Origin: Barrientosiimonas humi
GTDB lineage: Bacteria > Actinomycetota > Actinomycetes > Actinomycetales > Dermatophilaceae
Direction: 5' to 3'
Length of the DNA stretch: 64,000 nucleotides
Assembly: GCF_006716095.1 (NCBI RefSeq)
Contig: NZ_VFOK01000001.1
Span: forward strand, 3,069,375-3,133,374
Shown here piece after piece: positions 8,652 through 16,255 of this stretch. A program made the translations under genes and the position numbers. The notes beneath the pieces are model-generated. The model did not search any database. It was not told the DNA's origin and saw nothing but the letters and a program-made list of their open reading frames with translations. Each line of letters starts with the position of its first letter. Positions within the stretch are counted from its first letter, which is position 1.

Positions 8652-10127
8652 TCAGCTCTGCGCGTAGCGGTCGGCCACCCCGAGGGCCTCGTCCAGGATC
8701 GCCAACCCCTCGCGCAGCTCCTCCTCGCGCGTGGTGCACGGCGGGACCACGTGGGTGCGGTTGAAGTGCACGAACGGCCACAGGCCGCGCTCGCGGCAGG
8801 CGGCGGCGAACTCGGTCATCGGGGCGGCGTCGGCGCCGCCGGCGTTGAACGGCACCAGCGGCTCGCGGGTCTCCCGGTCGCGCACCAGCTCGATCGCCCA
8901 GAACGCGCCGAGCCCGCGCACCTCGCCGATCGACGGGTGCTTCTCGGCGAGCTCGCGCAGGCCGGGGCCGATGACGTCCTGACCGAGCGCGGCGGCGTGC
9001 TCGAGCACCTGCTCCTCCCGCATCGCGGTGATCGCGGCGACGGCCGACGCGCAGGCCAGCGGGTGCCCGGAGTACGTCAACCCGCCCGGGTAGGCCCGCT
9101 CACCGAAGCTGTCGCGCACCGCGGGCGAGATGATGACGCCGCCGAGCGGGACGTACCCGCTGTTGACGCCCTTGGCGAAGGTGATCAGGTCGGGGACGAC
9201 GTCCCACGCATCGACTGCGAACCACTCGCCGCAGCGCCCGAAGCCGCTCATCACCTCGTCGGCGATCAGCACGATGCCGTGCTCGTCGCAAAGGTCGCGC
9301 ACGCCCTGGAGGTAGCCGTCCGGCGGCACGAGGATGCCGTTCGTGCCGACGACCGGTTCGAGGATGATCGCGGCGATCGTGTGCGGCCCCTCGACCGTGA
9401 CCATGTCGCGCAGGTGCGCCAGCGCCCGCTCGCACTCCTGCTCCTCGGTCTCGGCGTGGAAGGCCGAGCGATAGAGGTAAGGCCCCCAGAAGTGGACGAC
9501 GCCCGGCTGCGCCGGCTCGGACGGCCAGCGGCGCGGCTCCCCGGTCAGCGTGATCGCGCCGGCGGTGGAGCCGTGATAGCTGCGGTACGCCGCCAGCACC
9601 TTCGGCCGGCCGGTGTGCAGTCGGGCCATGCGCACCGCGTTCTCGTTGGCCTCCGCGCCGCCATTGGTGAAGAAGACGGTGTCGAGGTCACCGGGGGCGA
9701 CCTCGGCGATGAGGCGCGCTGCCTCACCGCGTGCGTCGTTCGCGAATCCCGGTGCCACCGTTGCCAATCGGCCCGCCTGCTCCTGGATCGCCTTGACGAC
9801 CTTGGGGTGCTGGTGGCCGATGTTGAGGTTGACCAGCTGGGAGGAGAAGTCGAGGTAGCGCTTGCCGTCGTAGTCCCAGAAGTGCGACCCCTCCGCCCGC
9901 GCGATCGGCATCGGGTCGATGAGGTCCTGCGCCGACCAGGAGTGGAACACGTGCTGCCGGTCGAGCTTGCGGACGGTGGCCTCGTCGTACGACGTGAAGT
10001 CGGCGCTCATAGGTCCAGTGTGCCGCTCGCTCCACGCGCCGAGCATGACGTCGTCGTCCGCGAGATCGAAGAACGTCCGCCCACAGCGATCCCAGTCGTC
10101 ATCCGTCAGAGAACGTGCGTCAGTCAT
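8652..10127 (-). CDS. Class III PLP-dependent aminotransferase
   Basis: The protein belongs to the class III (omega) aminotransferases, which move an amino group between an amine or omega-amino acid and an oxo-acid. It has the FTNGGAEANENAVRMAR phosphate-binding region, LIADEVMSGFGR with the cofactor-ring Asp, and the internal aldimine lysine in ITFAKGVNSGY at about residue 319. The substrate cannot be read from sequence; family relatives act on beta-alanine, taurine or pyruvate. I chose the ATG at 10127 (491 residues). A GTG 12 bp upstream and an ATG at 10010 (MSADFTSYDEA) are alternatives. It is transcribed away from the threonine attenuator and its 3' end faces cas3 at 134 bp. Confidence 0.88.
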   Translation of the reverse strand: MTDARSLTDDDWDRCGRTFFDLADDDVMLGAWSERHTGPMSADFTSYDEATVRKLDRQHVFHSWSAQDLIDPMPIARAEGSHFWDYDGKRYLDFSSQLVNLNIGHQHPKVVKAIQEQAGRLATVAPGFANDARGEAARLIAEVAPGDLDTVFFTNGGAEANENAVRMARLHTGRPKVLAAYRSYHGSTAGAITLTGEPRRWPSEPAQPGVVHFWGPYLYRSAFHAETEEQECERALAHLRDMVTVEGPHTIAAIILEPVVGTNGILVPPDGYLQGVRDLCDEHGIVLIADEVMSGFGRCGEWFAVDAWDVVPDLITFAKGVNSGYVPLGGVIISPAVRDSFGERAYPGGLTYSGHPLACASAVAAITAMREEQVLEHAAALGQDVIGPGLRELAEKHPSIGEVRGLGAFWAIELVRDRETREPLVPFNAGGADAAPMTEFAAACRERGLWPFVHFNRTHVVPPCTTREEELREGLAILDEALGVADRYAQS

Positions 10128-10176
10128 GGGCACCACCACCTCGAGAGCACTGAACCTGGAGACGACCCGGCCGCGC

Positions 10177-10182
10177 TACCCT
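10177..10182 (+). promoter_or_regulatory. -10 element of the threonine leader transcript
   Basis: TACCCT fits the actinobacterial TANNNT -10 consensus and lies 6 bp before the leader-peptide ATG. With normal -10 to start-site spacing the transcript would begin at or next to that ATG, giving a leaderless leader peptide. No strong -35 is visible at 17-18 bp spacing. Confidence 0.55.
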
Positions 10183-10188
10183 CAATCC

Positions 10189-10236
10189 ATGCAGCACGCG
10201 CAGCAGACGACGACGCCGGACCCGCTCCGGCGCTGA
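10189..10236 (+). CDS. Threonine-rich attenuation leader peptide
   Basis: A 15-codon reading frame encoding MQHAQQTTTPDPLRR and ending in TGA. Three consecutive ACG threonine codons stand at 10207-10215, just before the RNA segments that can form competing hairpins. Layout resembles the amino-acid-biosynthesis leader peptides of actinobacteria, such as trp leaders with runs of Trp codons. There is no ribosome site; the ATG probably is the 5' end of the mRNA. A threonyl-tRNA synthetase homologue follows 98 bp downstream, matching the codon run to the gene's substrate. Confidence 0.75.
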   Translation: MQHAQQTTTPDPLRR

Positions 10237-10283
10237 TCAGGCTGCACTGACCACCCCGCCCCGGAGCCAGGCTCCGGGGCTTT
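10216..10283 (+). terminator. Threonine attenuator: antiterminator and intrinsic terminator
   Basis: The terminator is a perfect stem, GCCCCGGAGC at 10258-10267 pairing with GCTCCGGGGC at 10271-10280 around a CAG loop, followed by TTT. A second pairing competes with it: GCTCCGG at 10224-10230, inside the last leader codons, is complementary to CCGGAGC at 10261-10267 in the left arm of the terminator. A small 5-bp stem, CCGGA (10216-10220) with TCCGG (10226-10230), can hold the antiterminator strand. A ribosome stalled on the Thr codons would cover 10216-10220 and free 10224-10230. A ribosome that reaches the stop codon would cover 10224-10230 and let the terminator form. Confidence 0.75.
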
Positions 10284-10333
10284 CGCGTTGCCCCGCCCGG
10301 CTCCGAGCACCACCACCCAGGAGTCGAAACACC

Positions 10334-11599
10334 ATGAGCGACAACGCTTCTCACGACGAGTTCCAGGACCATCGCGAGCTCAACCAGGCCCTCGGCATCT
10401 TCACCACCGACCCGTTGATCGGCAGCGGGCTGCCCGTCTGGTTGCCGAACGGCAGCATCGTGCGCGACGAGCTCGAGCAGCTCGCCCGCGACGTCGCCCG
10501 CGCCGACGGCTGCCACGGCGTGCACTCCCCCGTGCTCGCCAAGCGCGAGCTGTTCGAGCGCTCCGGCCACTGGGCGAAGTTCGCCGACGACATGTTCCCC
10601 GTGATGCAGCTCGGCGCCGCCCCGGGCGACGACGACCTCGTGCTGCGGCCGGCCAACTGCCCGCACCACGCGCTGGCGTACGCCGCCAGCCGCCACTCCT
10701 ACCGCGAGCTCCCGGTCCGGCTCAACGAGCTGGCGCCGATGTTCCGCGCGGAGCGCTCCGGCGTGCTCTCCGGCCTCAGCCGCGTGCGGCAGATCAGCCT
10801 CGACGACACCCACGTCTTCTGCCGCCCCGACCAGATCGGCGACGAGGCGGCGCGCGCACTGCGTTCTGCCCTGCACGCCCAGGAGGTGCTCGGGCTGCCC
10901 GTGGATTACGTACGAATGTCGTTGCGCGACAATGGTGCTGGCTATCTCGGCACTGACCAGCAGTGGGGTGACGCCGAGGCTGCGCTGCGGCTCGCGGCCG
11001 AGCGGGTGCTCCCCGGCACCGGCCTCGAGCTGGTCGACGGCGTGGGCGAGGCGGCGTTCTACGGACCCAAGCTCGACCTGCAGGTGCGCGACGGGCGCGG
11101 CCACGAGGAGACCATCGCCACCGTGCAGCTGGACTTCAACCAGCCCGAGCGGTTCGACCTGACCTACGACGGCGAGGACGGCGGCCGCCACCGCGTCGCG
11201 ATGATCCACCGCGGCACCGTCGGCTCGATGGAGCGGGTCGTCGCGTCGCTGCTCGAGCGGTACCAGGGGCGGCTGCCGCTGTGGCTCGCGCCGGTGCAGG
11301 TGTGCCTGCTGCCCGTCGCGCCCGCGCACGACGGCCCCGCGCGGCGCTTGCACGACGACCTGCTGGCCGCCGGTCTGCGCCCGCGCACCGACGTCGACGG
11401 GTCGCTCGGCGCGCGCATCCGCCGCAGCCGCGAGCGCCGCGACGCCGTCATCGTGGTCATCGGCGACGACGAGATCGCCAGCGACAGCGTGCAGGTCACC
11501 GACCCGGCCGCCGACTTCCGGGGAGCCGTCGACCGGGCGAGGTTCGTGGCGCAGCTGCAGAAGGCGTACGACTCGCGCGCCCGGCGGATCGACTGGTGA
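10334..11599 (+). CDS. Short threonyl-tRNA synthetase lacking TGS and editing domains
   Basis: Class II aminoacyl-tRNA synthetase catalysing ATP-dependent attachment of threonine to tRNA, judged by its catalytic core and C-terminal anticodon-binding domain. At 421 residues it is about 200 shorter than bacterial ThrRS and starts directly at the core (DHRELNQALGIF), so the N-terminal TGS and serine-editing domains are absent. The zinc/threonine ligands appear intact: Cys109 (RPANCPHH), His160 (LDDTHVFC) and His292 (MIHRG). Motif 2 is MFRAERSG. The anticodon domain runs from about 318 (PVQVCLLPV). An AGGAG ribosome site lies about 10 bp before the ATG. It may be an accessory synthetase, for example induced by threonine starvation or insensitive to a ThrRS inhibitor. 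The usual thrS is not in the window. Confidence 0.88.
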   Translation: MSDNASHDEFQDHRELNQALGIFTTDPLIGSGLPVWLPNGSIVRDELEQLARDVARADGCHGVHSPVLAKRELFERSGHWAKFADDMFPVMQLGAAPGDDDLVLRPANCPHHALAYAASRHSYRELPVRLNELAPMFRAERSGVLSGLSRVRQISLDDTHVFCRPDQIGDEAARALRSALHAQEVLGLPVDYVRMSLRDNGAGYLGTDQQWGDAEAALRLAAERVLPGTGLELVDGVGEAAFYGPKLDLQVRDGRGHEETIATVQLDFNQPERFDLTYDGEDGGRHRVAMIHRGTVGSMERVVASLLERYQGRLPLWLAPVQVCLLPVAPAHDGPARRLHDDLLAAGLRPRTDVDGSLGARIRRSRERRDAVIVVIGDDEIASDSVQVTDPAADFRGAVDRARFVAQLQKAYDSRARRIDW

Positions 11600-11617
11600 C
11601 GGCGGGCCGGGGCCAGG

Positions 11618-11707
11618 CTCCGCATTTCGTGCACCAGTGAACGATCTGAGTACGCCATCGCCCGGGATACCGGCCCGGCGCCTCCGCATTTCGTTCACCA
11701 GTGAACG
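11618..11707 (+). repeat. Pair of 26-bp direct repeats
   Basis: The segments 11618-11643 and 11682-11707 are the same except for one base (G or T at the 14th position): each starts CTCCGCATTTCGT and ends CACCAGTGAACG. They are 64 bp apart, directly behind the ThrRS-like gene. The second copy forms the left part of the hairpin at 11686-11713; in the first copy the hairpin is broken. Confidence 0.8.
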
Positions 11708-11713
11708 GAATGC
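11686..11713. terminator. Hairpin between convergent genes
   Basis: A 13-bp stem GCATTTCGTTCAC / GTGAACGGAATGC with a 2-nt loop and one G-T pair. It lies between the plus-strand ThrRS-like gene and the minus-strand pirin gene and may stop transcription from both sides. No T-run follows, so termination is an inference from position. Confidence 0.5.
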
Positions 11714-11720
11714 CCCGGGG

Positions 11721-11760
11721 GGTCTCGATACGGCCTCGTCCCTCGGCCTACTCGACCAGC
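11721..11760. repeat. GGTCTCGATAC...TACTCGACC intergenic repeat, copy 1
   Basis: A 40-bp element beginning GGTCTCGATACGG and ending GGCCTACTCGACCAGC. Read on the minus strand its GGTCGAGTAG end gives Val-Glu-stop, and this provides the last codons and TAG of the pirin gene. Further copies are at 18081-18228, 18608-18747 and 43437-43561. Confidence 0.85.
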
Positions 11761-12731
11761 GTGGGCCCTTCGCGGCGGCGGCTGCGCAGCGGTCCGTTGG
11801 GCAGCGCGGGGGCGGGGAGGCGGTCGCGGCCGCCGTCGTACCCCGGGACGTCGCCGAACCGGTCGGACCCGGCCTCCCACTCCGCGCGGTATGCCGCGAC
11901 CTCGTCGTGGTTGCGGCCGATGAAGTTCCACCACATGACGATCTCCTCGTCATAGGGCTCGCCGCCGAGCAGCACGATGCGGGCGCCCTGCTCGGAGGTG
12001 AGGTGCAGCGAGGCACGGCCGGGGTCGGTCACCGCGAGCGCACCCGACTCGAGCGCGGCGCCCTCGAGCGTCACGTCGCCGTCGTCGAGCAGCACCGCGT
12101 GCTCGAAGCCGGGGTCGACCTCGACCTGCCAGTCGGCACCCGGTTCGAGCCGAATCTCCGCCGCCAGCAACGGAGTTGCGGTCTCGATCGGAGACTCCGC
12201 CCCCGCCAGCGACCCCACGAACACCCGCCCGTGCACGCCCGCGCCCAGCGCCGACTCCGGCGCCGCGAAGTGCTGCAGCCGGCGCGGGAGGTCGCGGTCG
12301 GCCTCGGGCAGCACGACCCACAGCTGCACCCCGTGCAACCGCTGCGTGTCGTCGGTCGAGACCTCCGAGTGGGCGATGCCCTGCCCGGCGGTCATCAGGT
12401 TGACCTCGCCCGGCCGCACGATCGCGTGGTAGCCGCCGGAGTCGTGGTGCTCGACCTGACCCTCGAACAGCCAGGTGACGGTCTGCAGCGCGGTGTGCGG
12501 GTGCGGCGGCACGTGCATCCCGCCGGTGGCTGCGACGTCGTCGGGCCCGTAGTGGTCGACGAAGCACCACGCCCCGACGAACGACCGGTCGCGGTGCGGC
12601 AGCGTGCGCCGCACGGTCATCGCCCGCGGCCCGCCCAGCGGAACCTCGCGCGGCGCCAGCACCAGCACGTCCTTCGCGTCGTGCATCGGCTCGCCCACGA
12701 CCTCCTGCGGGTCGCGCTCCTCGTTGCTCAT
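11748..12731 (-). CDS. Pirin family cupin protein
   Basis: Pirins are two-domain cupins binding a metal; members act as redox-sensitive regulators or quercetin dioxygenases. The 327-residue protein has the N-terminal metal site (GGMHVPPHPHTALQTVTWLF and, further on, GIAHSEVS) near residues 70-115. It also has a C-terminal pirin domain (LLGGEPYDEEIVMWWNF). It overlaps the upstream flavoprotein gene by 4 bp (ATGA), so the two are co-translated. The last residues TLVE and the stop are encoded by an intergenic repeat element, so the native C-terminus may have been altered. Confidence 0.9.
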   Translation of the reverse strand: MSNEERDPQEVVGEPMHDAKDVLVLAPREVPLGGPRAMTVRRTLPHRDRSFVGAWCFVDHYGPDDVAATGGMHVPPHPHTALQTVTWLFEGQVEHHDSGGYHAIVRPGEVNLMTAGQGIAHSEVSTDDTQRLHGVQLWVVLPEADRDLPRRLQHFAAPESALGAGVHGRVFVGSLAGAESPIETATPLLAAEIRLEPGADWQVEVDPGFEHAVLLDDGDVTLEGAALESGALAVTDPGRASLHLTSEQGARIVLLGGEPYDEEIVMWWNFIGRNHDEVAAYRAEWEAGSDRFGDVPGYDGGRDRLPAPALPNGPLRSRRREGPTLVE

Positions 12732-14422
12732 CTCGGCCTCCCGTGGGGGTTGCTGTCAGCCAGTGTCTCGCGCAGCGCCGCGAGGTGGGCATGCACCAGG
12801 GGGATCGCCGACGCGCCCTCCCCCGAAGCCGACGCGACACGCTTCATCGACCCGGCGCGTACGTCTCCGGCGGCGAAGATTCCCGGCACCGTGGTCTCGA
12901 GGTTGGCGGGCGGAATGCCTTCTCGCCAATGGTCTTTCGGCACGTCGCGGCCGGTCAGCAGGTATCCGCGCTCGTCGCGCGCGACCGTGTCTGGCACCCA
13001 GTCGACGTGCGGGCTCGCCCCGAGCAGCAGGAACAGCCCGCTCGTCTCGACCCGTTCGGCGCCGTCGGGCCCGGTCAGCTCGATCCATTCCAGCCGGCCG
13101 GTGCCGCCGCCGTCGGTCACCTCGGTCGAGCCGCGCACCGTGATGAGCGGGTTGGAGCGGATCTCCCGCACGAGGTAGTCCGACATGGTCTCGGCCAGCC
13201 CAGCCCGCCGTACGACGATGGTCACCGACGCGGCGTACCTCGCCAGGTGCACCGCCGCCTGCCCGGCCGAGTTGCCGCCGCCCACGACGTGCACGTGCTT
13301 GCCGGTCATCTCCTGCGCGGCGCTGGTCGCGGCGCCGTAGTGCACGCCGAGCCCGACCAGCTCCTCGAGCGGCGCGACGCCGAGACGCCGATACTTCACG
13401 CCGCTCGCGATGATCACCGACCAGGCGCAGATGCGGGTGCCGCCGACCCACGCGTGCTGGTGCTGCCCCTCGGGCTCGATGCCGGTCACCGGCAGCGCGG
13501 CGAAGAAGCGCGCCCCGAACCGCGACGCCTGCATGCGCGCACGCTGCGCGAGCCGCATGCCGGAGATGCCGCGCGGGAAGCCGAGGTAGTTGCGGATCAT
13601 CGAGCTGGTGCCGGCCTGGCCACCGATCGCGTCGGCGTCGACCACCACCGTCGACAACCCCTCCGAGGCGGCATAGACCGCCGCGGCGAGCCCCGCCGGC
13701 CCCGCGCCCACCACCAGCACGTCCGCCACGGTGCCCTCGGGGATGTCGGACGGCGCGCCGTACATCGCCGCCGCGAGGTCGGCCACGGACGGCTGCACGA
13801 GGGTGCCGCGCCCGAACGTGTCGATCACGGGAAGCCTTGCGGGACCGTCGATCTCGACGTCAGCGAGCACCTCTTGCCCCTGCTCGGAGCAGGAGGAGTA
13901 GACCGAGCTCGGCACGCCGGTGCGCGACAGGTAGTCGCGGATGCGGGCGAGCTCGGCCGAGTCGGTGTCGGCGACGATGCGCACGGCGTCGACCACCGGG
14001 CGCGCGGCCGACCAGCCCCAGTCGCTCAGCAGCTCGCTCACCGCCTGGTGGAACTCCTCGTCGCGCGGTCCGCGCGGCACGCCGAGATAGGCGTCGTAGC
14101 AGCCGTCGAGCATCGCCTGGCGCACCTCCTCGACCATCCGCCCGAAGTCGCTCGCCGGCAGCACGCACAGCCGCCGCGCGGTCGGCACGACCTGGTGCAG
14201 CGCGGTCAGCACCTGCGCCGCGGTGCCGCCGGGCACCACGCACTCGCACACGAGCAGGGCGACGGGCTGGCCCGCCCGCGCCCGACGTACGCACTCGGCA
14301 CGGGCGGTGTCGGCGTCACCGACGATGAGCACCTCGTAGTCCCCGGAGTAACGGTCCTCGAGCACGGATCGGATGGCCTCGGCGGAGACACCGGCGACGG
14401 CGAGGATGAGCGGGCGGGTCAC
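12728..14422 (-). CDS. Thioredoxin-reductase-like flavoprotein with N-terminal receiver-like domain
   Basis: A 564-residue protein. Residues 1 to about 230 look like a response-regulator receiver fold (LILAVAGVSAEAIRSVLED...YEVLIVGD) plus a linker domain. The rest is a two-nucleotide-site reductase with the FAD motif VLVVGAGPAGLAAAVYAAS, an NAD(P)H motif VHVVGGGNSAGQAAVHLAR and the C-terminal GIFAAGDVRAG. The usual CxxC of thioredoxin reductase is absent; the equivalent place reads GGQAGTSSMIRNYLGFP, as in the family of FAD-dependent reductases that lack the disulfide. The start is the GTG at 14422; longer upstream readings on this strand are not supported. It forms an operon with pirin, so both may respond to redox state. 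Partner and substrate are unknown. Confidence 0.85.
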   Translation of the reverse strand: MTRPLILAVAGVSAEAIRSVLEDRYSGDYEVLIVGDADTARAECVRRARAGQPVALLVCECVVPGGTAAQVLTALHQVVPTARRLCVLPASDFGRMVEEVRQAMLDGCYDAYLGVPRGPRDEEFHQAVSELLSDWGWSAARPVVDAVRIVADTDSAELARIRDYLSRTGVPSSVYSSCSEQGQEVLADVEIDGPARLPVIDTFGRGTLVQPSVADLAAAMYGAPSDIPEGTVADVLVVGAGPAGLAAAVYAASEGLSTVVVDADAIGGQAGTSSMIRNYLGFPRGISGMRLAQRARMQASRFGARFFAALPVTGIEPEGQHQHAWVGGTRICAWSVIIASGVKYRRLGVAPLEELVGLGVHYGAATSAAQEMTGKHVHVVGGGNSAGQAAVHLARYAASVTIVVRRAGLAETMSDYLVREIRSNPLITVRGSTEVTDGGGTGRLEWIELTGPDGAERVETSGLFLLLGASPHVDWVPDTVARDERGYLLTGRDVPKDHWREGIPPANLETTVPGIFAAGDVRAGSMKRVASASGEGASAIPLVHAHLAALRETLADSNPHGRPR

Positions 14423-14491
14423 GGCGACCAGTCTGCCTGGGAGCCGCGGGCAACGCGCCCGCGCGGGCGGATCGGCTGCGACGATGCCTGC

Positions 14492-15250
14492 ATGATCCTC
14501 GACCTGACCGGACGCACCGCGCTCGTCACCGGCGGCGGGGTCGGCATCGGCGCCGCCGTGGCCGCTGCGCTCACCGACGCGGGGGCGCGCGTCGCGATCA
14601 CCTATCGCAGCCACCCGCCCACCGAGGAGGCGCTGACCGCGCTCGGTGGCCCGGCGGGCCGGCCGGTGGCGGTGCAGCTCGACAGCGCCGACGAGGCCGC
14701 GGTCGAGCGGTCGGTGGGCGAGGCGGCTGCCGAGCTCGGCGGACTCGACATCGTCGTCAACAACATCGGCGGGCTCGTGCGCCGCGCCACGCTCGACACC
14801 CTCACGCTCGCGCAGTGGCGCGAGATCCTGACGGTCAACCTCGACAGCACGTTCCTCGTGAGCCACGCGGCGCTGCCGCACCTGCGCGATGGCACCGGCC
14901 GGATCGTCAACCTGGCCTCGCTCGCCGGGCACACCGGCGGGCACCCGGGCGCCCTGGCGTACGCCACCGCCAAGGCCGGCATCTTCGGCTTCACCCGCGC
15001 GCTGGCGAAGGAGCTCGCGCCGCGCGGCATCACGGTCAACGCGCTGGCCCCGGGATTCATCGAGGCCACGCCGTTCCACGACACGTTCACCACGGCCGAC
15101 TCCAAGGCCGCGACGATCCGCGACATCCCGGCCGGCCGCGCGGGCACGCCGCTCGACGTGGCGGGCGCCGCGGTGTGGCTCGCGTCCGACCTGGCGAGCT
15201 ATGTCAACGGCGCGGTCATCGACATCAACGGTGCGCAGTACTTCCACTGA
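14492..15250 (+). CDS. Short-chain dehydrogenase/reductase
   Basis: A 252-residue SDR with the NAD(P)-binding TGGGVGIGAAVA motif (12-23), NNIGG, the catalytic Ser (NLASLAG) and YATAKAG with Tyr and Lys. The C-terminal half (NALAPGFIEATPF, PLDVAGAAVWLASD, VNGAVIDINGAQ) is like 3-oxoacyl-ACP or sugar/polyol dehydrogenases; the substrate is not fixed by sequence. It is divergent from the flavoprotein gene and 33 bp upstream of the ROK kinase in the same direction, so it may belong to the sugar operon that follows. Confidence 0.9.
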   Translation: MILDLTGRTALVTGGGVGIGAAVAAALTDAGARVAITYRSHPPTEEALTALGGPAGRPVAVQLDSADEAAVERSVGEAAAELGGLDIVVNNIGGLVRRATLDTLTLAQWREILTVNLDSTFLVSHAALPHLRDGTGRIVNLASLAGHTGGHPGALAYATAKAGIFGFTRALAKELAPRGITVNALAPGFIEATPFHDTFTTADSKAATIRDIPAGRAGTPLDVAGAAVWLASDLASYVNGAVIDINGAQYFH

Positions 15251-15283
15251 GCCCCCCGTCACCCACCTGGAAGACTGGCGCCC

Positions 15284-16255
15284 GTGACGGACGTGGTCGT
15301 CGGCATCGACGTGGGCGGGACCCGCATCAAGTCGGTGCTGCTGACGAGGTCCGGTGACGTGCTCGCCGAGGACACGCGGCCGACTCCGGCAGACGCGTCC
15401 GTACGTCTGGGGCCGGCTCTCGCCGACATCGTCACCTCGCTGGTCGAGCGGGGTGGGGGTGAGTCCGGCGGCCCGAGCGAGGCCCGTGGGCCCGGCGAGG
15501 TGCGTGAGCCCGGCGGGCCGGGCGAGGTGCGGCCGGCGCGGGTCGGCATCGGGGTGCCGGGCATCGTCGACGAGCAGCGCCAGGTCGGCGTGCGCTCCGC
15601 CAACCTCGGGTGGCACGACCTGGACCTGCAGCGGGCGTTCGGCGAGCACCTGTCGCTGCCGTTCGTCGTCGGGCACGACGTGCGTTGCGGGCTGCTCGCC
15701 GAGGCGCGACTGGGGGCGGCGCAGGGGTGCACCGAGGTGCTGTTCGTGCCGCTCGGCACCGGCGTCGCCGCGGCCCAGCTCGTCGGCGGTCGGCTGTGGC
15801 ACGGGCGGCCGTGGGCCGGCGAGATCGGGCACGTGGTGGTCGACCCCGACGGCGACCCGTGCGCCTGCGGTCTCCGCGGGTGCCTCGAGACGGTGGCGAG
15901 CGCGGGGGCGATCGGGCGTCGGTGGTCGGCGCTGACCGGCCGCGGCGGGGACGCGGCCGAGGTCGCGCGACTCGTCGCCGCAGGAGACCAACAAGCAATC
16001 TCGTTGTGGCACAACGCGATCGAGGCCCTGGCCGCGGTCATCTCGCCCGTCGTCGCCGCCAACGGCACGCAGCTGGTGCTCGTCGGTGGCGGTCTCGTGC
16101 GGGCGGGCGACCTGCTGCTCGACCCGTTGCGCGAGGCGGTGCACGCACGGCTGGCCCCGGCCATGCGACCGGCGGTGGCGCCCGCGTCGCTCGGCGACCG
16201 GGCCGGCTCGCTCGGAGCGGCGCTGCTGTCGCTCGAGGCCGGAGGCGTCGCGTGA
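15284..16255 (+). CDS. ROK family sugar kinase with low-complexity insertion
   Basis: ROK proteins are ATP-dependent sugar kinases or sugar-responsive repressors. This 323-residue protein has no HTH domain and starts with the phosphate motif VGIDVGGTRIKSVLL, so it is a kinase. The ROK zinc motif CACGLRGCLE is present. Residues about 57-84 are a Gly/Pro/Glu-rich insertion with GPGEVR repeated twice (69-74, 78-83), placed in a surface loop before VGIGVPGIV; it comes from a DNA duplication. The start is the GTG at 15284, and the stop overlaps the next gene's GTG (GTGA). Confidence 0.9.
   Translation: MTDVVVGIDVGGTRIKSVLLTRSGDVLAEDTRPTPADASVRLGPALADIVTSLVERGGGESGGPSEARGPGEVREPGGPGEVRPARVGIGVPGIVDEQRQVGVRSANLGWHDLDLQRAFGEHLSLPFVVGHDVRCGLLAEARLGAAQGCTEVLFVPLGTGVAAAQLVGGRLWHGRPWAGEIGHVVVDPDGDPCACGLRGCLETVASAGAIGRRWSALTGRGGDAAEVARLVAAGDQQAISLWHNAIEALAAVISPVVAANGTQLVLVGGGLVRAGDLLLDPLREAVHARLAPAMRPAVAPASLGDRAGSLGAALLSLEAGGVA

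Noticed and set aside
10189-10333. T-box riboswitch before the ThrRS-like gene
   Set aside because: No T-box (TGGNACCGCG-like) sequence or long specifier stem is present. The short Thr-codon leader plus terminator explains the region better.
12728-16144. A continuous 1138-codon minus-strand reading frame
   Set aside because: Only the part up to the GTG at 14422 has protein-like sequence. The rest is antisense to the SDR and ROK kinase genes and has arginine/histidine-rich composition typical of noncoding frames in high-GC DNA.
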